Below are positions 33,882 to 41,190 of a stretch of DNA of 64,000 nucleotides, one piece after another; position 1 is the stretch's first letter, and every line of letters begins with the position of its first letter. The translations under genes were made by a program, and so were the position numbers. Under the pieces are notes generated by a model. It did not search any database. It saw only the letters and a list, made by a program, of their open reading frames with translations, and was not told the DNA's origin. The stretch covers positions 1 to 64,000 of the forward strand of contig CAYWYS010000013.1 of assembly GCA_964462675.1 (NCBI GenBank). Direction: 5' to 3'. Origin of the DNA: XN24 sp964462675. Its GTDB lineage: Bacteria > Pseudomonadota > Gammaproteobacteria > Steroidobacterales > XN24.

Positions 33882-35174
33882 CTAGTCCCCTCCCACGGTC
33901 ACCCACTCCGGCGCCGTGATCTCCATCCGCCGGCGCTGCGGCTCGAACACGATGTCTCCGCTTGCGCGGCTGCCCCGCAGGAAGTCGACGGTCGCCTCGT
34001 CCGCCGCGTTCGAGGCCGCCAGCAGCAGTGCATGAAGCTGCTCGAGGTCCTGCACCGGCTCGCCGTTGACCGCCAGGATCACGTCCCAGTAGGTCAGCTC
34101 GCTGGCCTCGGCGTCCGAGCCCGGATCGACGTCGTGGATGCCGATGTCGTGGCCGAAGCCGAGCTCCGACACGTCGCGATAGCCGAAGGGCGCGAGCAGC
34201 ATGCCGCTGACGAGGATGCCGCGCCGCTTGAGCACGGCCGCCGCCGGCGGCAGCGTGCCCTGCAGCGTGATCTCCATGCCGCCGCGCTCGATCACCAGCG
34301 AGACCTGGTCGAGCCGGCCGCGCAGCTCGTGCACGAACTGCCCTTCGTTGGTGATCGGCGTCCTGCCGACCGCGACGATGCGATCGCCGGCGCGCAGGCC
34401 GATCGCGTGCGGCGGCAGGTACGAGCGGGCAACGACGAGTTCCTCGTCCGTGTCGAGGGTGAAGAAGGTCAACAGCGGCGCCGGCGGCGACGGGTCCCGG
34501 CCTGCGCGCAATAACTCCAGCACCCGGCAGGCGTGCTGCATCGACACCGCGAAATTCGTGTTCTGCGCGCCTTCCTTGTTCACCGACGCGGTGTTGACGC
34601 CGATGATCGAGCCGGACGACATGCTGATCAGCGGACCGCCCGAGTTGCCGTCGTTGATCGGCGCATCGGTCTGGATCATCTCGCCGCCGACCCGCGAGGT
34701 CCGGCCCGACACGATGCCGCGCGTGCCGGTGAACTTCAGCCCCCAGGGATGCCCGAAGGCGCCGACCGGGTGCCCGGTACCGGGCGTGCCGCCGCACTCG
34801 AGCACCGCCTCGCCGACGTCGGCGCGCGGCGGCTTCGCGGTCTGCAGGATCGCGAGATCGATGAAGGGATCGACATAGAGTCGCTCCGCCGGCACGAAGC
34901 GGCCCAGCCCGAACGCGACCTCGACGCGCGCCGGCGAGTAGCTGGCGACGTGCGCGTTGGTCATGATCCAGCCGCGCGCCCGGTCCACGACGAAGCCCGC
35001 GCCGGCGAACACGCCCTGGTCATCCTCGATGAACGCCAGCGGCACGCTTGTCCTGATCTGCACCGTGTAGCTCATCGCCTTCTGGAAGATGGCTTCGGCG
35101 TCGTCGGCGAGCGCGTGGCCCGTGACCAGCAGCAGCACCGCCAGGCCGGCGCAGCCTATCCAGGGTTTCGTCAT
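33882..35174 (-). CDS. Secreted trypsin-like serine protease with PDZ domains
   Basis: The 430-residue Deg/HtrA-type protease has a signal peptide (about 1-24, ending GHALA) and the catalytic triad in MTNAHVAS (His), DPFIDLAIL (Asp) and INDGNSGGPL (Ser). Two PDZ-like regions follow (about 220-300 with LRAGDRIVAVGRTPI, and 330-400 with SELTYWDVILAVNGEPV). It is probably periplasmic and involved in protein quality control. The ATG at 35174 has GAGG 6 bases upstream. It follows the VWA gene after 36 bp containing a perfect hairpin, so it may be the third gene of that operon. Confidence 0.88.
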   Translation of the reverse strand: MTKPWIGCAGLAVLLLVTGHALADDAEAIFQKAMSYTVQIRTSVPLAFIEDDQGVFAGAGFVVDRARGWIMTNAHVASYSPARVEVAFGLGRFVPAERLYVDPFIDLAILQTAKPPRADVGEAVLECGGTPGTGHPVGAFGHPWGLKFTGTRGIVSGRTSRVGGEMIQTDAPINDGNSGGPLISMSSGSIIGVNTASVNKEGAQNTNFAVSMQHACRVLELLRAGRDPSPPAPLLTFFTLDTDEELVVARSYLPPHAIGLRAGDRIVAVGRTPITNEGQFVHELRGRLDQVSLVIERGGMEITLQGTLPPAAAVLKRRGILVSGMLLAPFGYRDVSELGFGHDIGIHDVDPGSDAEASELTYWDVILAVNGEPVQDLEQLHALLLAASNAADEATVDFLRGSRASGDIVFEPQRRRMEITAPEWVTVGGD

Positions 35175-35201
35175 CGTCAACCTCACAGGGTAAGTGGAGC
35201 C

Positions 35202-35253
35202 AATTCGGGGTCAGATCCCCGATTCCTTGGAATCGGGGATCTGACCCCGAATT
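35202..35253. repeat. Perfect 25-bp hairpin of the GGGGTCAGAT repeat family
   Basis: AATTCGGGGTCAGATCCCCG plus ATTCC (35202-35226) is followed by TT and its exact complement (35229-35253). It holds the stop codon and the last dozen or so codons of the VWA gene and precedes the protease gene. It is two head-to-head copies of the dispersed repeat. Confidence 0.9.
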
Positions 35254-36560
35254 CGCGGCGCGGCCTTGCCCTGCGCCGGCTTGCGGCGCAGGAACTCCGG
35301 TGCATCCTCCAGATAGTTCAAGCTCTCGCCAGGTGTCACCAGCCGCGTCTTTGCCCGCCGCGAACTGTAGGTCGCTTCCTTCATGAACCGGTCCCGCTCG
35401 CGCTGCGCCGCGAGCTTCTCGAGCTCGCCGACGACGCCCTGCATCCACGGGTTGTCGCGCGACTGCAGCCGCGCCTGCTCGAGCGTCAACATGACCAGGC
35501 CCCAGTCGCCGCGCTGCGCCGCGTCGCGGGCGCGTGCCTGCATCCCGGCAACCGCGACCTCCTCGATCCGCCGCCGCACGGCCTCGTCCTCGGCCACCGC
35601 CGCGTAGGCCGCCGCCGGCAGCGCCGGCAAGGCCAGCGACACCTCGGCCGACTGCCCGGCCCGGCCTTCCAGGTCGGTCCACCGCGCGCTGACCTTCACC
35701 AGCTCCACGAGCTCGCGCCCCGCGCCGGCCGACGCGTCGACCGTCAGTCGCAGCAGCGCCCAGGCCTCGCCGCCATATGCCAGGTCCGGCAAGCGCCAGG
35801 CGCCGTCCGCGGCGCGCGTGTAGTCGTTCAGCACCTCGACCGAGACCCCCGCCGCCGCGCGCACCGACAACTCGAGCTTGCGCGCGCACAAGGCATCGAG
35901 CAGCGCGAGCTCCTCGCGGAACGGATCCGCGAGATCATCCGCCGTCTCGCCGTAATAGGCGTTGCCGCGCCCCGCGTCCGACATGGCCGTCATCAACTGC
36001 TCGTTGAAGTGCTCGCCAAGGCCATAGGTCGAGGTCGTGACACCCGCCGCAGCCAGCTCGGCCACCTGCCGGCAGATCGCATCGGGATTGGTCAGGCCCT
36101 GGTTCGCGAGCCCGTCGGACAACAGGATCACCCGCGACAGCACCTCAGTCCGCGCCTGCGGCGCGAGCTCCTCGGCGCCGGCCAGCCAGCCGCCATGCAG
36201 GTTGGTGCAGCCGCCCGACCGGACCTCGCCGATCGCGCGACTGAGCACGTCCCGGTTCGAAGCATTCAGCAGCCCCGTCAGCCGGTCGACCCGGTCGTCA
36301 TAGGTCACGACCGCGACCTGGTCGTCGGCCCGCAAGCCGTCCACGACCATCTGCGCGCAGCGCTTCGCCTCGTCCAGCGGCTGGCCCGACATGCTGCCGG
36401 AGCGGTCGATGACCAGCGCCAGGTGCAGCGGCATCCGCGGCTTGCCGGTGCCGGCCGGCCGTTCCGGCGCCTGCAGCCGCACCAGCAATTCCACCGTGCT
36501 CTTCATCCCGGCCAGCACAGCCGCGCGCGCCGGGGACAAAACGAGATTCAGGTCCTTCAT
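35211..36560 (-). CDS. VWA-domain protein
   Basis: The 449-residue protein has a von Willebrand factor A domain at about 45-215: the MIDAS motif DRSGSMSG, threonine in GGCTNLHGG and aspartate in LLSDGLANQG. It continues with a Vault-inter-alpha-trypsin-like beta region and a helical C-terminus. No signal peptide or membrane anchor is visible, so it is probably cytosolic. The start overlaps the MerR-like gene stop (ATGA). The final residues (about RIRGQIPDSKESGI) are encoded by the 35202-35253 hairpin, so the native C-terminus seems to have been replaced by repeat sequence. Confidence 0.85.
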   Translation of the reverse strand: MKDLNLVLSPARAAVLAGMKSTVELLVRLQAPERPAGTGKPRMPLHLALVIDRSGSMSGQPLDEAKRCAQMVVDGLRADDQVAVVTYDDRVDRLTGLLNASNRDVLSRAIGEVRSGGCTNLHGGWLAGAEELAPQARTEVLSRVILLSDGLANQGLTNPDAICRQVAELAAAGVTTSTYGLGEHFNEQLMTAMSDAGRGNAYYGETADDLADPFREELALLDALCARKLELSVRAAAGVSVEVLNDYTRAADGAWRLPDLAYGGEAWALLRLTVDASAGAGRELVELVKVSARWTDLEGRAGQSAEVSLALPALPAAAYAAVAEDEAVRRRIEEVAVAGMQARARDAAQRGDWGLVMLTLEQARLQSRDNPWMQGVVGELEKLAAQRERDRFMKEATYSSRRAKTRLVTPGESLNYLEDAPEFLRRKPAQGKAAPRIRGQIPDSKESGI

Positions 36561-37264
36561 CGTGGTTCTCCTCCAGTTAGTCGTTCCTGGCGCAACGCTT
36601 CCGCCAGCGCCTTGCCGAGCGCCTCCGCCGCCTCCGGTCCAAGCCGGCGCAGCCGAGCCGCATCGATGTCCACCGTGGCCCAGGGCGTGAGCCGGATGCG
36701 CAATACTTCCTCGCGTGCCGTCGTGCCCGTCGGGTTGCCGAGCGAGCGCAGCGTGTCGGCCAGGTCCAGCCGCCGCGCCGAGAGCTGCGCCGCGTCGGCC
36801 AGCGGCTCGATGCCCATGCTGGCCGTGAGCTCGGGGCCGCGGGTCGCCCGCCTGCGGAGGTTCGGCATCGGCGACTCCGCCACGGCATGGATGCGCGCGA
36901 TGGCGCGCTCGGCCGGCGTCGGCTCGGCGAGTTCGCCGTCACTCGGCGCCGGCACCGGCAGCTCGTAGCTCTTGACCAGCTCGGCCACTTTCGCCAGCGG
37001 CCAGCCGTCCCTGAGAAGCAGCCGGGCGATGACGAACTCCGCCACCTGGCGTGCGCCGAAGATCGCCTCGCGACCCCGCCGCACCGGCGACGTGAGCACA
37101 TTGAGGCCGACGTAGTGCCGGATCAGCCGCTCGTTGGCGACGCCCCGGTCAGCCTCCAGCCCGTTCTCCAGCAAGGCCTCGTTGCAGCGGTCCGCAAGCT
37201 CGCTCGCCGTGCCCTCGAAACCGAGCATCTGGTCGGGAATCACCACCGGGAACGCTTGCAACAT
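36557..37264 (-). CDS. MerR-like HTH regulator
   Basis: The 235-residue protein has residues 45-105 (RLIRHYVGLNVLTSPVRRG, IFGARQVAEFVIARLLLRDGWPLAKVAELV) that fit the MerR winged helix: a tyrosine-containing helix, a wing ending in RRGRE and a second helix. The rest is variable and may be a sensor or dimerisation part. It overlaps the VWA gene by 4 bp. TGTCA/TGACA repeats sit directly upstream of its start, consistent with autoregulation. The signal is unknown. Confidence 0.7.
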   Translation of the reverse strand: MLQAFPVVIPDQMLGFEGTASELADRCNEALLENGLEADRGVANERLIRHYVGLNVLTSPVRRGREAIFGARQVAEFVIARLLLRDGWPLAKVAELVKSYELPVPAPSDGELAEPTPAERAIARIHAVAESPMPNLRRRATRGPELTASMGIEPLADAAQLSARRLDLADTLRSLGNPTGTTAREEVLRIRLTPWATVDIDAARLRRLGPEAAEALGKALAEALRQERLTGGEPR

Positions 37265-37277
37265 TGCCAGTCTCCGT

Positions 37278-37318
37278 TGTCAATGACAGCAATCTAGCCA
37301 TGACAGCCATTGATGTCA
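37278..37318. promoter_or_regulatory. TGTCA/TGACA operator-like cluster upstream of the MerR-like gene
   Basis: TGTCAATGACA (37278-37288) is a palindrome, and TGACA (37301-37305) with TGTCA (37314-37318) forms another inverted pair. All lie 14-54 bp upstream of the regulator's start and within its presumed promoter. Confidence 0.55.
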
Positions 37319-37354
37319 AGGTGCTGCTTGACTGGCAGTATTATGCAGGGCAGG

Positions 37355-37373
37355 AGGCTCAGGGGATGAGCCT
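37355..37373. repeat. GGCTCA-N5-TGAGCC palindrome, copy 1
   Basis: AGGCTCA-GGGGA-TGAGCCT, a 7-bp stem with a 5-nt loop, located just upstream of the CIA30 gene. Three more copies with the same 6-bp core and 5-nt loop are at 46910, 47724 and 58162. Confidence 0.7.
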
Positions 37374-37397
37374 GCGCGGCTGGCTGGAGACACGGCG

Positions 37398-37919
37398 ATG
37401 GGCGATACCTTGCTGGTGGACGACTTTCGCGGCGAACACGGCCTCTCGGCGCTCGGCACCCGCTGGGAAGGCTTCACCGACCGCGTCATGGGCGGCCGCT
37501 CGGACATGCAGGTCGGCTACCGCGACAGCGACGCGGGGCCGGTGCTTGCAATGACCGGCCAGGTGCGCCTCGAGAATCGCGGCGGCTTCATCCAGGCGCG
37601 CCTGCCGCTCGACCCGGACGGCGGCAGCTTCGACGCCAGCGCCTGGCAGGGCATCCGCATCAAGGTCCGCGGCGCGCCGGGCCCCTACTACCTGCACCTG
37701 CGCAGCCGCCAGACCTGGCAGCCCTGGCAATACTTCCGCGCAGCGATCGAGGCGGGCCCCGCGTGGTGCGAGCAGTTCATCCCCTTCGAGGCCTTCGAGG
37801 GCCGCGCCACCTGGCGCCGCCTCGATACCAGCGCACTCAAGTCGATCGGCGTGGTGGCCTACGGCGAAGCCTTCGAGGCAGAGATCGAGGTCGCCAGGCT
37901 GGAGCTGGTCGGTGGCTGA
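37398..37919 (+). CDS. CIA30-family protein (NADH:ubiquinone oxidoreductase intermediate-associated-like)
   Basis: The 173-residue beta-rich protein has the CIA30 motif GTRWEGFTDRVMGGRSDMQ near the N-terminus, then LENRGGFIQARLPL, WQGIRIKVRG and PYYLHLRSRQTWQPWQYFRA. Eukaryotic CIA30 helps complex I assembly; bacterial members are carbohydrate-binding-module-like folds without established role. The gene is alone between the MerR-like gene and the exonuclease. Start ATG 37398. Confidence 0.85.
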   Translation: MGDTLLVDDFRGEHGLSALGTRWEGFTDRVMGGRSDMQVGYRDSDAGPVLAMTGQVRLENRGGFIQARLPLDPDGGSFDASAWQGIRIKVRGAPGPYYLHLRSRQTWQPWQYFRAAIEAGPAWCEQFIPFEAFEGRATWRRLDTSALKSIGVVAYGEAFEAEIEVARLELVGG

Positions 37920-37937
37920 CCCGCCCGCCCGTTCCAG

Positions 37938-38525
37938 CTACTCCCGCATCGCGTAGTAGCAACGCACGCAGGCGAGCACGTCCGCCGCCGCGTCATGCGC
38001 CCCGGCGAAACTCGCGCCGAACAGGTGCTGGTGCAGCTCCTCGAGCTTCGGCCACTTGTAGTCGCCATAGTGGCCAGGCAGCCGGCACAGGTTGACCGAG
38101 GACAGCATCGTGCAGAAGGTCGGCAGGCTCTCCAGCGTCCGCAGCAATTTCGGCGCTGGCGGCATCCGGCCGGCGCGCACCAGCTCCGCGAACAGCACGT
38201 TGCGGTCGAAGTCCAGGTTGTGCGCCACCAGCTGGAACGGCACATGCGCCGCGCAAGCGGCCGCCAGCTCCTCCAGCACCTCGTCGAGCCGCCGGCCGCG
38301 CTGCAGCGCCAGCTCGGTGCTGATGCCATGCACCCGCTCGGCGCCCCAGGGAATCGTGAAGCCCTCGGGCCGGATGATGGCACTGCGATGCTCTACGACC
38401 CGGTCCGCCCGGCTCGCCAGGGCCCAGCTGATCGAGACGATGCGCGGCCACACGTCGACCTCGCGATAGGTCGCCCCGCGACGGCTCGGCAGGCCGGTGG
38501 TTTCCACGTCGAAGAACAGCTGCAT
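37938..38525 (-). CDS. DEDD-family 3'-5' exonuclease
   Basis: The 195-residue exonuclease has Exo I MQLFFDVETTGLP (Asp, Glu), Exo II LVAHNLDFDRNVL (Asp) and Exo III GAHDAAADVLACVR (His, Asp), i.e. a DEDDh active site. It resembles the stand-alone epsilon-like or ExoX enzymes that trim DNA or RNA ends. No polymerase or helicase domain is fused. The start codon directly precedes the first beta strand, so the N-terminus is certain. Confidence 0.88.
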   Translation of the reverse strand: MQLFFDVETTGLPSRRGATYREVDVWPRIVSISWALASRADRVVEHRSAIIRPEGFTIPWGAERVHGISTELALQRGRRLDEVLEELAAACAAHVPFQLVAHNLDFDRNVLFAELVRAGRMPPAPKLLRTLESLPTFCTMLSSVNLCRLPGHYGDYKWPKLEELHQHLFGASFAGAHDAAADVLACVRCYYAMRE

Positions 38526-38553
38526 GATATTGCCGCGCCAGGACCAGGGCCGC

Positions 38554-39435
38554 TCAAGTCGGCGCCAGTGTCAGGGCGGCAGTATCCGGGAGATTCTCCA
38601 GCAGGGCCAGGCGCTCGGCGTCGGTGCTGGTCCCGACGACTTCGTCGCTCCACACCCGGAAGAGTTTCAGGTCGTAGTTGCCGAAAGACGTGATCATGGC
38701 CGCGTCGGCCGCATCGCGGCCCCGGACCACCAGCACCCGACCGATCCGCGGCGTGTTGTAGCGCGCATCGAAAGTGCACCAGCGGTTCTCCAGGTAAGCC
38801 TCGAACCAGGCGCAAAAATCGCCGGGGCCGCTGTGGGGCACGCCGATATCGCCGAGATAGCCGCTGGCATAGCGCGCCGGGATGTTCATGGCCCGGCACA
38901 GCGCCACCGCCAACTGGGCGAAGTCGCGACAGACGCCGGTGCGCTCGCGCAGCGCATCGCTCGCGGTCTTGGTCGGACGGCCATAGTGGTAGCCGAAGGT
39001 CAGCTGGTTGTGCACCCAGTTGCAGATCGCCTGGACCCGCGCCCAACCTTCCGGCGCCTGGCCAAACAAGGCCCAGGCCTGCTCGACCAGTTCGTCGCTG
39101 TTGCAGTAGCGGCTGGCGGTCAGGAAGCGCAAGGTTTCCGGCGGCAGGTCGGCGACCGCGTGCTGACGCGCGTTCCAGTCGAACGGATCGGGCTGGCCGT
39201 CATTCTCGACAATGCAGTCGGACCACAATCTCAGCCGGCCGAGCGGCGCGACGACACGCGTCCGGCGATTGACAAACTCGTCGAGATAGCCCTCCTGCGG
39301 GACCACCGGATCGGTGCGGACCTGATCGGCCCCGATTACCCGGCCGCCATAGCTGGGATGCGGCAACAGCGCCAGCAACAAGGGTGTCGGGTTGGCGCAC
39401 TCGATGATGATCTCGAAGCCGATGCGGATGAACAT
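38554..39435 (-). CDS. Transglutaminase-like domain protein
   Basis: The 293-residue protein has a beta-rich N-terminal part (MFIRIGFEIIIECANPTPLLLALLPH, the bacterial transglutaminase N-domain) and a papain-like core with GVCRDFAQLAVALCRAMNIPARYASGYL (catalytic Cys) and FCAWFEAYLENRW followed by TFDARYN. Such proteins are probably peptidases or transferases of unknown substrate. I chose the ATG at 39435; the longer frame to 39480 has a non-family start. The 5' neighbour is the repeat hairpin at 39482. Confidence 0.85.
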   Translation of the reverse strand: MFIRIGFEIIIECANPTPLLLALLPHPSYGGRVIGADQVRTDPVVPQEGYLDEFVNRRTRVVAPLGRLRLWSDCIVENDGQPDPFDWNARQHAVADLPPETLRFLTASRYCNSDELVEQAWALFGQAPEGWARVQAICNWVHNQLTFGYHYGRPTKTASDALRERTGVCRDFAQLAVALCRAMNIPARYASGYLGDIGVPHSGPGDFCAWFEAYLENRWCTFDARYNTPRIGRVLVVRGRDAADAAMITSFGNYDLKLFRVWSDEVVGTSTDAERLALLENLPDTAALTLAPT

Positions 39436-39481
39436 GGCGGTCAAGATAGTTGGGATCTGCTGCTTCACGCAAACAAGCATC

Positions 39482-39525
39482 CGGGGTCAGATACACGTTT
39501 CCGCAGAAACGTGTATCTGACCCCG
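39482..39525. repeat. Perfect 20-bp hairpin of the GGGGTCAGATAC repeat family
   Basis: CGGGGTCAGATACACGTTTC (39482-39501), loop CGCA, and the exact complement (39506-39525). It lies between the transglutaminase-like and OsmC-fusion genes on the minus strand; the latter's stop (39529-39531) is just beyond the right arm. Confidence 0.9.
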
Positions 39526-39528
39526 AAT

Positions 39529-40725
39529 TCATGCCAACGTTGAGCGGATCTTGATCTCGCCCTCCAGCGTGCGATGCACCGGGCAACGGTCCGCGATCTG
39601 CAGCATGCGCTCGCGCTGCGCATCGTCGAGCTCGCCCTCGATCGAGATGCTGCGCGCGAACTCGTGAATCCGGCCCTCGCGCGTCTCGCAGTCCTCGCAG
39701 TCCTCGGCATGCACCCGCTGGTGACGCACCTCGCAGTCGACCCCCGTCACCGGCAGTGACTTGTGTCGCGCATACATGTTCAGCGTCATCACCGTGCATG
39801 CACCCAGCGCCGTCGCGAGGAACTGGTAGGGATCCGGTCCCAGGTCGCTGCCGCCATTGTCGCGTGGCTCGTCGGCGATGTAATGGTGCTCGCCAGCCTG
39901 CACATTGCAGAGAAAGCCGTCCGCGGTCGCACCGCTGACGCGCACGTGATCAATCGGCGCCGTCTCGTCCATCGCCAGGAAACGCGAGGCCCACGCCGCG
40001 ATCACCCGGCCGGCGTACTGCGAATCCTCGCTGCGCGACAGCAAGTGATCGGCGTCGTCGAGGCTGATGAAGCTCTTCGGATGCAGGGCCGCGACAAAGA
40101 TCCGCTGCGCCTGCTCGACCGGTACCACGCGATCCACCGGTGAATGCAATACCAGCAGCGCGCGGCGCAGCCGCCGAAGGCGTTCCTCCAGGTCATGACT
40201 GCGGGCGTCATCGATGAAGTCGCGGCGCACCCTGAAGCTGCGCCCGGCCAGCTCCACCTCCGCGCTGCCCTCCGCTTCGATGCTCTCCAGGCCGGCACCA
40301 AACTGCTTCAGCACGTGCGCCGGCGACGCCGGCGCACCGAGCGTGGCCAGCGCGCGCACGCTCTCGAGCCGCTCCGCCACCGCAAGCATCGCCGTGCCAC
40401 CCAGCGAATGGCCCAGCAGCAGCTGCGGCGGGGCCAGCTGCTCGGCCAGCCACTGCGCCGCATCCTCGAGATCGTCGAGGTTGCTGGAGAAGTTCGTGTC
40501 GGCGAAATCGCCCTCGCTCTCGCCGAGCCCGGTGAAGTCGAAGCGCAGCACCGCGAAGCCTTCCTCGGCCAGCGCGCGCGTGATGTCCCGTGCGGCACGG
40601 ATGTTGCGCGTGCAGGTGAAGCAGTGCGCGAACAGCGCGCTCGCACGCCAGCGCCCGCCCGCCGGCAGCTCGAGCGTGCCGGCGAGCTTCAGGCCGCGGC
40701 GGGTGGGGAACTGGATACTGGGCAT
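39529..40725 (-). CDS. Alpha/beta hydrolase-OsmC fusion protein
   Basis: The 398-residue fusion is known from many proteobacteria. The N-terminal hydrolase (about 1-255) has the nucleophile elbow LLGHSLGGTAML and the acid/His in DDADHLL. The C-terminal OsmC/Ohr domain (about 265-398) has GPDPYQFLATALGACTVMTLNMYARHK, with the redox Cys, and CPVHRTLEG, with the second Cys. OsmC domains detoxify organic peroxides. It is a single-gene unit; the ATG at 40725 is preceded by AGGAGTTTCCCC. Confidence 0.92.
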   Translation of the reverse strand: MPSIQFPTRRGLKLAGTLELPAGGRWRASALFAHCFTCTRNIRAARDITRALAEEGFAVLRFDFTGLGESEGDFADTNFSSNLDDLEDAAQWLAEQLAPPQLLLGHSLGGTAMLAVAERLESVRALATLGAPASPAHVLKQFGAGLESIEAEGSAEVELAGRSFRVRRDFIDDARSHDLEERLRRLRRALLVLHSPVDRVVPVEQAQRIFVAALHPKSFISLDDADHLLSRSEDSQYAGRVIAAWASRFLAMDETAPIDHVRVSGATADGFLCNVQAGEHHYIADEPRDNGGSDLGPDPYQFLATALGACTVMTLNMYARHKSLPVTGVDCEVRHQRVHAEDCEDCETREGRIHEFARSISIEGELDDAQRERMLQIADRCPVHRTLEGEIKIRSTLA

Positions 40726-40971
40726 GGGGAAACTCCTTCTGCTAGCAAGTGGCGGCAGAAAACGCGCGCTTGATCACGATGTTGGTTCGCATCTTGCATG
40801 ATATCCAGCCAAAGAGGCCGCGAACGGATGCGGACAGCACCAGCGGGCACGAATCCAGGTGCGGGTCGTCAGGCTGGCCCATGGCAAGCCGGCTGGACAC
40901 CAGTAACTGATGAATACCTCAGGTGGATGACGATCGGCACGATGTCGCCGAGGCTCCGCTGCGGATAACCA

Positions 40972-40997
40972 GGAATTCGGGGTCAGATACGCAATTC
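40972..40997 (+). repeat. GGGGTCAGATAC-family repeat, single copy
   Basis: GGAATTCGGGGTCAGATACG plus CAATTC. It sits between a HEPN-gene fragment and a higA fragment. Confidence 0.85.
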
Positions 40998-41017
40998 TGC
41001 TCTTGAAAAGGTGCCGG

Positions 41018-41152
41018 GGCGGCCGACGAGCCCCATCCACTCGCCCGCCTGGCGGCTACCCTCGGTGAACTGATCGGCGAATACGACGCGCGCCAGGTAC
41101 GCGCGCTGGCCCGGCGCTTCGGCGTCAGCGCCGATGCGTTTCTCGAGCGCTC
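41018..41152 (+). pseudogene. Internally deleted higA copy
   Basis: The translation PHPLARLAATLGELIGEYDARQ then VRALARRFGVSADAFLE matches the start of the middle and the end of the intact HigA (about 46110-46388), with roughly 45 residues, including the helix-turn-helix core, missing at the junction. The stop codon is also lost. Confidence 0.75.
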
Positions 41153-41190
41153 GACAGGAACGCTGCCAGCGCGGGTGATACATTTGCGTC

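Larger units (their letters stand above)
40726..41190. other. Gene-free stretch made of gene fragments
   Basis: No intact gene. On the minus strand 40771-40792 reads MRTNIVI, the start of a VapB-type antitoxin. 40921-40953 is 33 bp identical to part of the HEPN gene (44857-44889). 40972-40997 is a dispersed repeat. 41018-41152 is a deleted copy of higA. The rest is unassigned. Confidence 0.75.

Noticed and set aside
38554..39435. Missing catalytic histidine in the transglutaminase-like protein (FCAWFEAYL)
   Set aside because: As I recall, this bacterial subfamily often has a non-histidine residue at that position, so it is not evidence of inactivation.
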